A stretch of 64,000 nucleotides of DNA, from positions 992,001 to 1,056,000 of the forward strand of contig WAID01000009.1 in assembly GCA_016584495.1 (NCBI GenBank), given 5' to 3'. Position 1 is the stretch's first letter. Each line of letters opens with the position of its first letter. Source of the DNA: Celoporthe dispersa. Its lineage: Eukaryota; Ascomycota; Sordariomycetes; Diaporthales; Cryphonectriaceae. This document shows positions 10,572 to 22,720 of this stretch, piece by piece. The position numbers were made by a program, and so were the translations under genes. The notes under the pieces were generated by a model, which ran no database searches, was not told where the DNA came from, and was given only the letters and a program-made list of their open reading frames with translations.

Positions 10572-12804
10572 TCAGTGGGGAGAGGAGTCGTACCCGGCAT
10601 CGGAATCATGCTCGTCGCCGTCATGGTGCAGCGTCACGCTGTTGAACTCCTCGAACGGGTCGGCAACCTCACCGCCGGGTGTGGCCAGGCCACTATCCAG
10701 CGGCACCCCCTTCATGGGCCGGGACCCGCTGAGATCCACGCTCTCGCTCTCCTTCACGTTGCGGAAGTTGCTCGTGTCCAGGCCGCGGGCTGGGTTCGGG
10801 ACGATGGGGGGCTTCATGTGCCGGATCAGAGCCCACTGGGTCGTCCTGAAGAAGGGATGCACCTTGATATCAGATGCCCCTGCCCGGGCGCCCAGGCGGC
10901 GGTTCTCATCCTTGATGAGCAGCTTGCGGATCAGGGACTTGCAGAGACTAGTGTGATGATGACCATGATCAGCAATGAGACGTAAGAAGAAGAGAAGAGA
11001 GGTGTAAAAAAAAAAAAAGAGGGTCCTTACTTTGATATCTGGGGAGCACCCGCGTGGTCAGGGAACGGAATGTCCTCCCTGAGGATGTTCGCAAACGTCG
11101 CATTCCTGTTCTTTCCCTTGAACGGGGTGGTGCCGTACAGCATCTCGTAGATCAGGATGCCCAGGGTCCACCAGTCGACAGCACTCGTGTGGCCGCTTCC
11201 CTTGATGACCTCGGGCGCGATATACTCCTCGGTCCCGACGAACGAGTTGGTGCGGAAGTTGGCGATGCAGGACTTTGTGTCGATCGTGGGCAGTGAGGTC
11301 GTGCTCGCGCCGTTCTTGCCGACAATCATGGTGGGCTTGCCGCCCGGGTCGGACTGCTTCGACAGGTCGAAATCAGAGAGCATGATGTGCCCAGACTGGT
11401 GAAGCAGGATATCTGCAGGGTTGATTTTGCGCCAGGTGTCAGCGGGCCGTCTCTTTTCTCTCTCTCTCTCTTACACACACATCTCGAGGAAAGGGGGGGT
11501 TCTGGGCTGGGCGGCTTACTCTCTGGCTTCCAGGTCACGATAGATGAAACCCATGAGGTGGAGGTACTCCAGGGCGGCGGTGACCTCTGCGGCGTAGAAG
11601 CGGGCATCATCCTCGGGTATACACTTGCCGGGGCGGGTCTGCAGGGCCCTGAAGAACTCCCCACCGCTGCAGTACTCCATGCACAGGTAGAGGTAGTCCT
11701 CGGACTGGAAGGAGTGGTAGAGGGTGACGATGAAGGGGTGGTTGCTGGTCGCGAGGATCTCCTGCTCGGCGAGGGCCCTCTTGATCTTGTTGCGCTTGAT
11801 CATCTCCTTCTTGCTCAGCACTGTATTTTTTGGTTTCCACCGCGGAGGACTGTCAGCCAGCTCTCCCTTCCCGTGCCGACGCACTCACGGTCGACCTCTC
11901 GAGGGGGGGAGGGGAAAAAGGGGGTGGGTAGGACGAGGGGTACCTTTCATGGCGTACAGCCTGCTGCTCTTCTTCTCCTTGACGAGGTAGACCTTGCCGA
12001 CGTCTCCCTTGCCGATCAGCTTGATCTTGTCGAAGCTGGAGGGGCCGACCTCGACGTTCCTGACCTTGATGGAGTTGGAGCTGTAGGTCCTCCGGAAGGC
12101 CAGGGGGGTGCGGCCCGGGGAGGGCAGGGGGACAGGCCGTCTGCGTCGGGGACGGCGAGGGAGTTCGGGTCGGCGGCGTCGGTGCTGGAGACGAGGCCCA
12201 GGGTGCTGGCGCTCTTGTTCTCGACGAGGGGCTCCTTGCCGAGCTCTGCGGTGGCGGGCCTCTCGCCGCTGCCCTTGGCGCCGCCGCCCTTGGAGAAGAG
12301 GCCCTGGGCGTTGGGGGCGCTGGCGACCCTCCTGAGCTTGCGGGCGAGCTCCTCCTTGGTGGCGGCGGTGGGCTGCTCGGCGGGGCTGCCGCCGGGGCCG
12401 TCGACCTTGAGCTCGGGGGTGTCGGGCGGGGAGGGGGCACGGAGCCCTCGTTGTGGTGGCGCAGGGCGGGCGGGCCCTGGTGGGCAAAGTAGGGGTTGGC
12501 GTGGGCGGTCGGGCTGAGGGCCTCGTCGAGCGGGTGGCCCTCGCTGGCGGTGGTGGTGCTCCGGAGGCGGCCGACGGTGGCGAAGAACCTGGACTGGCGG
12601 AACGAGTTCTTGTCCGTCTTGCCGGACCCGTTGGTGCCGACGAGGTGGGAGTGGGAGTCGCCGGCGGCGCCCGAGGAGGACACGGAGAAGCCCTTCTCGA
12701 CGCCGCTGCTGTTGTTGTTAAAGCTGGAGATGCGGAAGAAGTTCTTCAGCTTCTGGGGGGAAGTGGCTGTTGCCGCTGGGCGGCTTGGACGACGAGGAGG
12801 GCAT
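10572..12804 (-). CDS. nrc-2: NRC-2/FPK1-type AGC kinase (flippase kinase family), frame broken in this sequence
   Basis: Exons 12804-11944, 11820-11520, 11412-11031 and 10947-10572. The N-terminal regulatory part contains LKNFFRISSF. The kinase domain shows GKGDVGKVYLV (ATP loop), YAMKVLSKKEM (catalytic Lys), YRDL plus KPEN (catalytic loop), SDFDLSKQ (DFD in place of DFG, normal for this family), TNSFVGTEEYIAPEVI (activation segment) and the hydrophobic-motif region with DPFEEFNSVTL. Yeast homologues Fpk1/Kin82 activate phospholipid flippases; Neurospora NRC-2 represses conidiation. Four single-base breaks are needed to read the family sequence: extra bases at 12755-12760 and 11530-11531, and missing bases at 12433-12437 and 12127-12131. 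With these corrected all splice phases agree and the length is 639 aa, normal for the family. The ATG at 12804 (MPSSSSKPPSGN) is chosen; an upstream ATG at 12901 needs a further frame change. Confidence 0.85.
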
Positions 12805-14723
12805 CTTGGAGGAGGCGGCGGCGGCGGCAGCAGCAGCAGTAGAGGTAGAGACAGAGCGGGTATCATGAGAGGAGGGGGTGCGAGAGGGACGACGATGCCA
12901 TCGTGAGGTGTGGAGGCTGTTTGGGGTGGTGAGCATTGCGCGGTGCAGTGCGGTTGCAGGTTGCGGAGGCGACGTGCTGGCCCTGCGCTGGGCTGGCTGG
13001 CAGCGAGATTTAGGGGAATGCTGGTAGGGACGAGTCAGCCAGCCGAGCACGGCACACACACAGGCACAAACAGCGAGGCAGCGAGGCAGCTGCAGGCCTG
13101 GGGGAGGGGGTGGTTCGGGCCAGACCAGGGCCAGGGCCAGGGCCCGGGGGGAGGGGGGGAGAAGGCCTTGGCTGACAAACCGGCAGCAGGCGCAGGGCCC
13201 CACCTCCGTCCTACCCGTACAACATACGTACCACTAACCAGAGGCCGAGAGAGGAGTGGGGTGGGGGTACCTCCTCTGTATCTCCCAATTGGAGAAGGGA
13301 GAGGGGAGAGAGAGGGGGGCGCCCACAGGGGGTTCGAGTTAGGCGGGTGGCCCCTGTACAATGTACCGTGTTGTGCCTGTAATAGAGACAGAGGAAGAAA
13401 TCTAGCCGCAGCAGCAGATTGCACTCCAGAACCGAAAGGGGCGAAAGGATCCAGCGGCAGCCTCAACCTAAAGTCAGGTGTTCAGAGGCTGGGGTGGGTG
13501 TATTATTATTTATCAGCATCATCATCGTATTGACCATGGCTTATGGCACGGCATTAGAAGGCATGAACCCAGGCCAGGCGTCTTCTGTCAGGGGACCAGG
13601 GGGGCCTTCACCTGCCATACTATAACAGTACCTACACCCTGACCAATGCCGCTCACCCTGGCAGCATAGATTTTTTTCTTTTTCTTTCCTTCCAAGAGTC
13701 TTGGGAATCTCCTCCGCGGCACTTGTCAATTGCCATCGCCTCCTGCGCCAATGGGTTCCAGAGCCTTCTTGGTCGGGGTGGGAGAAGAAGAAGACGACGG
13801 GGAACAAACACAACGCCCTGTACCCTTGTCATGCACCCTTGCAATGAGCACCCATAGTACCCAATCTCCAGGACACACACCTGGACGGGCTCCCGCCTGT
13901 AGTACCTGAGCAGGTGGTGAAGTGACCTCCTGCTCCTTTCCCACCCTTCCCGCTCACCTTCCTCTCTCGGCTGTAGAAAAAGTACGCAGCACACACACAC
14001 ACACGCCTCAACTCAGTACCTCCTCCTCCTCACAACCTCACCTCGCTCGGTACGCCTACAAGAAGAAACAACCCATGACCCCTTGGGCCCAAATCAGCCC
14101 GATCCGATCCACTGCAGATCCTCTCCCCCTTCGCCCCCCCCCCGGGTGCAGAACGTTTCAAACAGTCACGCCATGAGAACCAATCTAATGTCGCTTTTTT
14201 ATTTTATTCATGTATATATATTTATATACGCAAGAACCACAGGTACCGACTAGGTAGCGAGATAGGCCTTTGTCTGATAACAGCGCATTGCTCATTCGCA
14301 CTGCCCACCGCCAGAGCCCGCTCACTGCCCTGCCACGCGCCGGATCGTCACGTCCACAACCACGTCACACAGAGGAGACTCCACGTAGTGACGTAACTAT
14401 TGTGAGTTTTGTTTCTTATTTTTGTTACTGTATGTACAACGAGTAATCTGGATCCTCGGCAACCAGCCCGCCCTGCCGGCCTCTTATGCGTCAGCCTGCT
14501 TTTGCGTGGTCTACGCTCACAGGGTACGTGGCGCTGCGGTATGGGTGTGTGTGTGCGTGTTCTAAGAAGAGACAATGGCTGCTGTAGAGAGAGGTGCGAG
14601 GCATCGGCTGGGCGCTTCTCTGTAGAAAAAATGGACATTATGGTCGTTATAGCGAATTTTCGCTGGGTATCTCGTCTTGGGTGTACCATGTAGGTGTATC
14701 ATGTAGGTGCATAGACCTTCTCC
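12805..14723. other. Intergenic region upstream of the kinase gene
   Basis: I find no supported gene. Contents are a CAG/GCG-rich stretch just upstream of the kinase ATG (12815-12845), G-rich tracts at 13100-13165, a CA run near 13990-14003 and an AT-rich segment 14190-14235. It combines the kinase promoter and leader with the 3' flank of the AT-hook gene. Confidence 0.55.
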
Positions 14724-15879
14724 TCAGGCATGCTCCTCCTCGTCCACCTCCGACGGCGCATTGGCATCCCTCTGCAGGAGGATCGCCTTGAGCCGCCGCC
14801 TGTTCGCCTTGAAGGTAGCAAGATCCTCCACCTGCTGGTCCCTAACCCAGGGCGTGACCTGAACCCCGTCCGCACCGAGCAGGTAGGCCGGGACCTCCTC
14901 CTCCTCCTCCCTCCTCCCCGGCCCGGTCACAAGCTTGTCATTCCTGACCCCGTCCCCGACGAACCACACAAACGGCAGCAGGTGCTTCCTGTCCACGTGT
15001 TCATCAAGGTCACAGGCCCTCTCGAACCTCACGGCCGCCGCCCCGCCGCCACCACATCCCGCCCACCGACACGCCGGCGCACTCCCACCTCCGCCCTCCC
15101 GTGCATGCACCTTGCGCACATGCCGCCGCAGGGTCCCGATGTTCTGCAGCTCCGCCTTACACCCTGCCCACTCGCACAGAAACGGCACGTACCGCGGCGC
15201 CGCCATACCCTCCCACACAGACCTCGGCGTCGGCGACGCGCCCGCGGGGGCGGCCTCGCCTCTTCGTCGTCGGAGGCGGCGCCGGCACGACCCGGTTGCC
15301 GTCCTTGTCTGCGTGTCTGTGTGCTGATGGGGTGGGGAGGCCTGTCTTGGCCGAGGACATGCCTGGCCTCCAGCCCTTGGGCCGTCCGCGGGGCCGCTTG
15401 TCTGTGATCCGTCCAGGTCCAGCGCTGGAGGCGGCGGCGGCGGCGGCTGCGGGCAGCTCATCACCCGCCCCGTCCAGACCCCCATCATGCCATGTCTTCT
15501 GGCCCGGCAGTGCGTTGTGCGGCGCCAGGTTCAGGACGACCTCTATCCTGGGGCGCCCTGGCGCCGAAGCTGGTCCAGGTGGCTGTTTCGAGGGGCAGCC
15601 GGGGCCTCGCTGTGCTCCTGGCCGCTGGGCTGCTTCCTGCCCGCTCCTTCCAGACACGTGGCTGCCCTGGGCGCTGTAGGGCTGTATGAGGTCAGACACG
15701 ACTGCCACCACGGGTGGCCCCAGGTCCTCCCGGACATCTGATGTGACGCGTGGTAGGTCTGGTGATCTCGAGGCGAGCCGCGGCTGTTTTGCTGGCGGGC
15801 GATCCCGCTCTTCGTCTTGCGTCTCCCGCGTCGGGGGGGCGGGACCTCGTTTTGTGCTGCCTGGAAGCACGTCCATCAT
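14724..15879 (-). CDS. AT-hook plus C2H2 zinc-finger protein
   Basis: One exon of 384 aa if a single base is removed from the five-G run 15246-15250; without this the N- and C-terminal parts lie in different frames. The N-terminal part is disordered and basic, with two AT-hook-like cores: KRPRGRPKG and, at the frame break, KRRGRP. The C-terminal part has one clear C2H2 finger, CEWAGCKAELQNIGTLRRHVRKVH (C-X4-C, H-X4-H), shown here by its cysteine and histidine pattern. A second degenerate finger follows (CRWAGC ... DEHVDRKH), then a conserved LLPFVWFVGDGVRNDK segment and an acidic tail. This layout is known from uncharacterised Pezizomycotina C2H2 proteins. DNA binding is inferred. The two parts could be separate genes, but there is no promoter-sized gap between them. 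Confidence 0.72.
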
Positions 15880-16198
15880 ATCATCTCTGAGGAGGAGGAG
15901 GCGCAGGGCTGTGGTTTTTGGTATTTTTGTTTTATTGATGACAAAAAAAGTCCTGCTCGAGCAGGAGGAGGCTGAAGTCAAGAACGAGCAAGAGGTGCCG
16001 GTGTTCGGGTTACCTTTCTGTAGTAGTGGGTAGGGAAGGCACTGTACATCAACTGCAGGTGCTATGAGGGCAGGGGGGGGTAAGTAAAGCTGTGTGGGTC
16101 GGTCAGCTACAACAATGCAGTGCTTCCCAGGTTCAACCTGCACATTAGAGTGTCTGCGTTCGGCATTGATTTAACATGTGTTAAGGAGAGAAAAATCT

Positions 16199-16238
<40 letters not shown>

Positions 16239-16882
16239 AAGAAGCGAAAAGAATAAAAAAATTAATCGCTCAGAATCAATCAATGTAGTTGAAACGAATC
16301 CTCAGGTTGAAGTCATCCGAAGCTCATTCACAATTCCCGTCCCGGTTGATACAACAACACGCTGCACAATCCTCATCATAGAATGCAATGAGTAATTCAT
16401 TACGTATAGCAGTCTGTCAGCTATCGAAGTTCATAAGATCGACCACACGGTCTTGCCACCTCCCTCTCATAACCACCCACGGCAAAATCTCATTACAATC
16501 CGGTTCCAGCCACGAGAGAAGATCTCAGGTGTGTACCATTGCAGTAGTCATAGATAGATCTGTGCACTTGAGACTTCATAGCGAGCATACAACCTATAGT
16601 AAAAGAGCCGCCGCAGTTGAACATCCTTTCCTCTCAGATTGCCACGCGACTTAAGAAACCCTCCAACGCCGGCCAAGGTAATAATAATCATGTTAGTTCA
16701 CCAGCTCTCCCTAGGAGCTCATCGTGCCGTCATGATCCAGTTCCAAGATCACACCCATTACAACCGGCCTCGCTTCATAGTACCACCCAGAAGAAAAATA
16801 ATAATAATAAACAGGTATGCTGTAGCCAGCCGGCGCCGCTCTCGTCGAGGAGAGGCTTTCCAGCTCTGCTCTCCGGCTCTGC
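15880..16882. other. Intergenic region, AT-hook gene promoter and YAT2 3' flank
   Basis: No gene is visible. The part at 16140-16830 is clearly less GC-rich than its surroundings and includes a (GA)n tract (16203-16235) and an (ATA)n run near 16796-16812. No coding frame in it resembles a known family. Confidence 0.55.
16203..16235. repeat. (GA)n microsatellite
   Basis: Uninterrupted GA repeat in an AT-richer intergenic stretch. Confidence 0.95.
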
Positions 16883-19608
16883 TCAGTAATCGATCAGCCG
16901 TAGCTTCTTGCCCACATCCCTCCGCCTCGCCTGCACGGCCGCTCTCTCCGAGGCCTTGGTCTCGCCGTCATCGCCCTCGGCCCGCGCCTTTAGGGCCTGG
17001 AGAAGCATACCCGCGTCGAAGAAACCATCTGCCAGCAGGGGGGGGGGGGGAAGCAGTCAGCAAGAATGAAGTGGAGTCTCGCGCAACACAAGAAATAGGG
17101 CTCGGGGAAAAGACTTACACCCTCCCAGCTCGTCGTCCTCGCTGAGCGTGACGCTCTCCTCCGTGGGGCTCTGCGCCCCGGCGGCCAGAGAGCCCAGCCT
17201 GTCCCGCCTCGCCTTCTCGTCCCCGCCAGCGCTAGAACCAGAACTTGTCGGCGGCAGGGGGTGTAGCCCCGTGATGAGCCTGCCCCTCGCCTTGAGGCGG
17301 TTGGTGGCGCTGGGCTTGCGGTCGATCTCGCGCGCCCGGGACGTCTTGGCGCCGCCGCTCGGGTGGCGGGACGTGATGCGCAGGATGCGCCGGATCTCGA
17401 GCAGGTACGCCTCGAGGGTGTCGACGAAGCGCCTGGTCTGGCGGTGCTTGGAGGAGGCGCAGATGGCGATGCCGTCGTCCTTGATGATGTAGCCGATGCC
17501 GAACCCGTCGCCGCTGACGGGGCCGAATCCAAACTGGCGCAGCGACGGGTTGCCGCAGTTGGACGTCGAGATGATGGTGTTGTTGAGCCGGTCCCACCCG
17601 CTGTCGGCGAAGATCAGCGGAAGTGCCGCCGCCGCCCGGCTGTTGACGCTGTCGCCGCGCGCCCGCGTCACCATGCCGTGCTGACCGGGCTCGCTGCTGC
17701 TGCTGCCGCCGCCTTCGTCGCCGCTCACCACCGAGTCCCGCCCCAGGCTCTGCAGGGCCGGGTCCTCCGCGGGGCTCGCATAGCCGCTGCTGATGCTCGC
17801 CCCGTCCGTGGAGGCGCTCCCCGTCGTGGTGCCGCTGCCGCCCGCGCTGTCGTCCATCTGCCGCTGCCAGAGACAGAACAGCGCGTACAGGTGGCGGTCG
17901 CAGCCCTGGCCCTTGGCGCAGTCCTTGGTGGCGCCCACGTGCGTGGCGCAGGCGCGCTTCAGCGCCTCCACCTTCTGCTCGGCGGGGTTGTCGCCCCAGA
18001 AGGTCTGCACAAAGTGGACGCTCTCCTCGCTCACGGTGCGGACGGCCTCGGTGCGCCCGTGGAGGTACATCTTGGTCATGGCAGGCTCGTACGTGCACTC
18101 GACCCGCCCGTACAGGCCATAGTAGGCCGCCTGGAAGGCCATCTGGACAAAGGCGTCGGGCGAGAAGCCCATGGAGGTGATGAAGTTCTTGCCGTAGGAC
18201 TGGAAGTCGAGGCACTCGAACTCGTTCTGCCCGATAAGGTCTGCCAGGCGGGTCTCGGCGAAGCGCACCGCGATCTTGAGCTCCGGCAGCATGTCCCACT
18301 CGAGCTTGTGCGGCGTCGTGTTGACGTCGCCAAACGAGTCCGGGTGGCGCTTCGACGGGTCCGGCGACGTCGACGCCCAGAGCGTCGGGGCCTGGCCGTT
18401 GATGGTGCGCGCGAACCGCAGGATGGTGTCGGTGTAGACGTCCGACGCGAAGCGGAGCACCGTGTGCCCGTCCACGCCCGTGTGCTCAAAGTTGATGCCC
18501 GCCGACCCGTTCTTGCACACGATGATCTGGAGCTTGTCGTACCAGCGGTTCGTGCAGGTGCCGATCTGCACGCCCTTCTCGATCTCGGAGGTCCCGCACA
18601 GCATGTTCTGGCAGAGGGCCGAGACGTTCATGGGCTCTGTGTAGTCGAGGCAGACGATGAACAGGGCCGAGTCGACGATGCCCAGGCAGTCGGCATTGTT
18701 GGACCCTTCTTCCCGGGTGAGCACGTCGCGCAGGCCCGACCAGACCTTGCGGTTCTCTGTGCTGAGCACGCCGAGGGCGCCCTTGGCGGCGTCCTGGATC
18801 GGGGTCTGCGCGGCGTCGTCGATGATGGTCTGGAGGTTGATGGAGACATCCTTTTCGGTCATGATCAGGTCCGAGTTGTCGTCCAGGACGTCGAACCAGT
18901 AGAACTGCCCGTGGCACATGACGACGACGTGTTTGGACTCGGGGTCCTGCTCGATCTGGCAGCCGGCCTCGGTTGGTACTCTTGCTGTGCCGAAGAGCCT
19001 CGAGTACTGGTACATATCAAGCGGCGTCCCCTTGATGGTGTCCGGTGGCAGCTCCTCCTTGCGGACGGCCCGGATGAACTCCAGGGCGGACACCACCAGG
19101 GACGCAGCCCTGGTGACCTGGTTGTTCCGCGCGGGCGTCGGGTCATCCTCCAGCAGGAAGAAGGGGTTCAGGTTGAGCACGACGGGGTTGTCGTAGTTCA
19201 GATACGAGTCGTACCCTGCTAATTGTCAGAACAGGTACGATAGCCAGCCGACCAAACCGATGAGGGGAGTACGAGGGTGGGGTGTGTGTGTAAAGTAAAT
19301 CAAGACAGAGAGGGAGGGAGGGGGAGGGGGGGAGAGAGGGAGAGAATAAACCTACAAAACTGCTCGATATAGCTCGTCTTCCCCTCTGCGTACTTCTTCA
19401 GCTTCTCCTGCAGCTCGGGCCCCTCGTTCTTCAGGAGCTCCTGGACCGCATGCCTGGTATCGGAATGTTCCCTGGGCGACTGGAGCGGCTTCAGCGCCCG
19501 CAGGTACTTGCCACAAGTGTCGGCGAGGTCCGGGATGGGCAGCTTGGCGAGCTTGTCCTGGTGGGCAAAGGTGACGCCCGGGTAGGACTTGTCCTCGTTC
19601 ACACCCAT
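16883..19608 (-). CDS. YAT2: Carnitine O-acetyltransferase, Yat2 type
   Basis: Three exons (19608-19356, 19215-17119, 17028-16883) give 831 aa with consistent phases and no frame break. The protein transfers acetyl groups between CoA and carnitine for acetyl-unit shuttling during growth on acetate, ethanol or fatty acids. The catalytic His lies in NFEHTGVDGHTVLR. The acyltransferase motif IISTSNCGNPSLRQFGFGPV carries the STS-like triad. The N-terminal FWYDSYLNYDNPVVLNLNPF is rejoined by the first splice. It lacks an obvious mitochondrial presequence and a C-terminal peroxisomal tripeptide (it ends RLIDY), which agrees with a cytosolic Yat2-type enzyme rather than Cat2. Serine/glycine-rich insertions at about residues 520-580 and a long C-terminal extension ending with LGGYGFFDAGM are typical of this subgroup. 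Confidence 0.93.
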
Positions 19609-20106
19609 CTTCCCTGCTCCTGCTCCTGCTCCTCCTCCCCTGGGGGTTGTGCTCGGCTCCGGGACCCCGTTGGGAATTTCTCCGTGGGCGGGTAAAGACC
19701 GTGCGGTCTGCCGCTTTGGTGCTGGCGAAGAGCGGTTGTCGCCCGCGGAGAGGAGTCTCTCCGAGGGCTCTAGGGACGGTGAAGATGCGGACTTGGGTAG
19801 GCATCCTGTGTTAGCCAGCCAGGCCCGTTACGGTAGGCTCTTTGCGCTTTCAGGCGTAGAGAGGAGACACGGAGGTGTTGATGTTCAAGCCTCGCAAGGC
19901 CGTGCGGTAGAAGTAGTGGCAGTCGTGAAGACAGTAGGCTGGCATTCCCACTCGAGAGACACAGCAAAAAGGCCAGAAGGTGGTAGTAGTCAGTGGTGTT
20001 GGTGGTGATGATGAGGAACAGGTGCAGACAGGTAGCAAGTACATCCACTTCTTGACGACAAAGAAGATGACTTTTGGGGTCAGAGACTTCTCGGAGGGAA
20101 GGGATC

Positions 20107-20200
20107 CATATGTATATGCATGTATATATGGACATATATATATGTAATGTATATATATATATGTGTATATATATTTAAGTGTGTGTGTGTGTGTGTGTGC
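20107..20200. repeat. TA-rich tract running into (TG)n
   Basis: Alternating pyrimidine-purine DNA: imperfect TATA/CATA repeats, then TATATATATG and a (GT)n run. It lies about 500 bp upstream of the YAT2 start. Confidence 0.9.
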
Positions 20201-20630
20201 TTATAAAAGGGGACCCGAAAGAGCCGACGGGAGCGTGGCACAAGGTCGGGATGATGTGATGGATGGATGGATGGGTCTGTGACCTGAGTGGAAGGGGGGG
20301 GAGGGAGGGAGAGGGTCATTGTTCCGCCCCAGCATGTGGCCTTGACATGTGGGACGCATGACTGGCAAATGATGAATACATGGTAAATGTATATAAAAAA
20401 ATGAAAAAATAAAAAGGTAGTACTATTGGGCCAGACTCATGCACCGAGCCGGAAAGGAAGGAAGGGGGAAAAAAGGACCCGCACCCTATCTCGCAGGGCG
20501 CTGCTCTGCTGGTAGTAGTGGTGGTGGTAGTGGTAGTCGGATAATGGGGAGCCGCAGGTACTCTCTGGCGCTGGCGTGGTGATACGATGAAACCTGCTCC
20601 GTAGGACCGAGTGAGAGGGTCCAAGCATGT

Positions 20631-20659
20631 ATGGTGGTGGTGGTGGTGGTGGTGGTGGG
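20631..20659. repeat. (GGT)n microsatellite
   Basis: Nine or so GGT units in intergenic DNA upstream of YAT2. Confidence 0.95.
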
Positions 20660-22720
20660 AATCAGGCATGTACCCGAGGTTCCAGGATAAAGGGAGCAGG
20701 GCGAGAACCGCGCGGGACAGACGCCTCTCTCTCTCTCTCTCTCTCTCTTTCTCTACACATACCTGCAACGAGACTGACGCGCGACTAAACAGTAAAGGCG
20801 AATAGACCGAGACGCGAACATGTGCGGTACAACCAGATCAGGGCCTGCTGAGAGAGGCGGCACAAGAGGTTGCGGTTGTCGTCCCTGATAGGACGTGGCT
20901 CGATGCGACCTGAGGAGGAGGACGGGAAGGTCAGCCATGGTTCCGGCAGGCGTGGAAGCAGAGGTGGGTGGCGCCCTACACAGACTCACCTTGGCTTCTT
21001 GTCACCCGTAACGAGGGCCTTGGCGATATCAGATCATGGCAAGCCCTATCGGTACACAGAGTCGCAACGAGATGGACGGCTGAACAGAACGAAGGCCTCG
21101 CCCTTGTCTCGCAGGTGGCGTGTCGTGTCGCGGTGATTTGCAAACTACAGAGATCCAAGTCTGCGTCAAGCGTCACGGGTCAGGACCAGATGGTCGCCTG
21201 CTAGTCTACTGCATGGTAGCACTTTGTCATAGGAGCAGTAGTAGTAGAGAGGATTAGAGGTGTGTGTGTGTGTGGCGGCGGCGGGTGGTGGGGGCAGCAA
21301 GGAGTGGGCAAGGAGTGGGCAGCTGTCACAGGGACGGAAGGTCCTCTCGCACTAAGGCTTGTGACGAGGTTCTAGTCTGCAAAGGGAAAACCATACATCT
21401 CACTTGGACGTCTGCTGGAGGTGACCGAGTGGGAAGGCTCTGGAGTCTCTCGGACCAAGGGGAAGTCGCGTGGTTGGACGCCGGAATAAAGGCACGAGGT
21501 TGCGCCGCCTAGTGGCCCCTCTTCCTAGCGGGAGGGAGACAGTGGCAGCACAGCACAGGTCCAGCGCAGTCTGGTGGGGTTCAGCAGGATTCGGCGGGGT
21601 TCAGCGGGGAATTCCCCACAGGCCTCCAGGCCTCTCTCTCCAGCGTCTCCGCCTCAGGTCAACGTACCACCGTAGCATCAACGTAGCAATTGCGGCTGGC
21701 TGGGGCTGAACGCGCAGCTGATTGTTCTCTGCTGCCATGTACGAACCGTACAAGCTATGAAGAGTCTCGGGAGAGATTCGCAGAAGAGGGCTCACGTCTT
21801 CATGCTGAAGTATCATGGCGCGACGGTCTCATCATTCATGTCCGCCTGTGCCACATCTGCGCACACCCAGAGGCGAGATCCCCAATGCCGACCCGAGTTG
21901 CGCTTCCCTTATCTCATATGCTCATTCATTTCCACGGTATTACTCGCTTGACAAAGTACAAGCATGTGAAACCTCCGGCAGCCTGGGTCTCGAAGCCCCC
22001 AGCTGTGCATACCGTGGTGATAAAGCAGGTAGGGATTAGGCCACACCGGCCGAACGGAACAACTTGATCAATAGTAATGCCTCTCTTCGCCCAAACCCAA
22101 TCAATCAAAACCCCCCCACGCAAGACCCGGTCCCCAGATCTCGACCCACCACACTCTCTGACCTTGTACTATGGTACTATAAGATGCAAACGTGGAAAGC
22201 CCATAAGGGGAACCAGCTGCTGCGTCAGGATGATTCGGAATAGAATAAGTAGACTCTTGTCTACCTGCCTTTTTCTTTCTTTCTTCTTTTCCTACATCAC
22301 CCGATCTTCCCCGTCTCTGATCGCGACCTAGCCGAGCGGGTTGAGACCAAGCATGTGTTGACATGCAGATCAAGGCACCGCCGTTTCCTTCCGCTTACGC
22401 CTCAAGTGGAGGAGCCCAGCTCGTCCTTCTCGATAGGCTGTAGCTTGCCTAGCATGCCTACGACACATACGACGTATCAACGAGGTGGATGCGAGTTGAG
22501 GATTATTTTTCTTTTAAAAAAAGCAAGAGAAAAAAAAGCTTTCCTATTGCCGTCCGATAAGGACACTATGCAATATGGAATTGAAGAATAGTCTCTGCTG
22601 CAAGAAGCCAAGGAAGGGAGAGAGGATGGGCCGGGAATAATAAGAGAACACTAGGTAAGCCCATCGCTGCCCAGATGAACCATCGCACAAAAAAAGTAAA
22701 CCACCGCCGAGGATACATAT

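Larger units (their letters stand above)
19609..22720. other. Intergenic region upstream of YAT2
   Basis: About 3.1 kb with no supported gene. It holds a TA/TG-rich stretch (20107-20200), a (GGT)n run (20631-20659), a (CT)n run (20730-20752), and small irregular open frames between 20,800 and 22,400 without family resemblance. It lies 5' of YAT2 and 3' of the rhamnogalacturonan hydrolase gene. Confidence 0.55.

Noticed and set aside
17363..19222. 619-codon open frame on + over the YAT2 gene
   Set aside because: Antisense shadow of a GC-rich coding exon with strong third-position bias; Val/Gly/Arg-rich with no family resemblance.
22325..22400. tRNA-like 5' segment (CCTAGCCGAGCGGG) resembling a Ser/Leu tRNA D arm
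   Set aside because: No matching anticodon stem with a seven-base loop and no T arm or acceptor 3' strand downstream.
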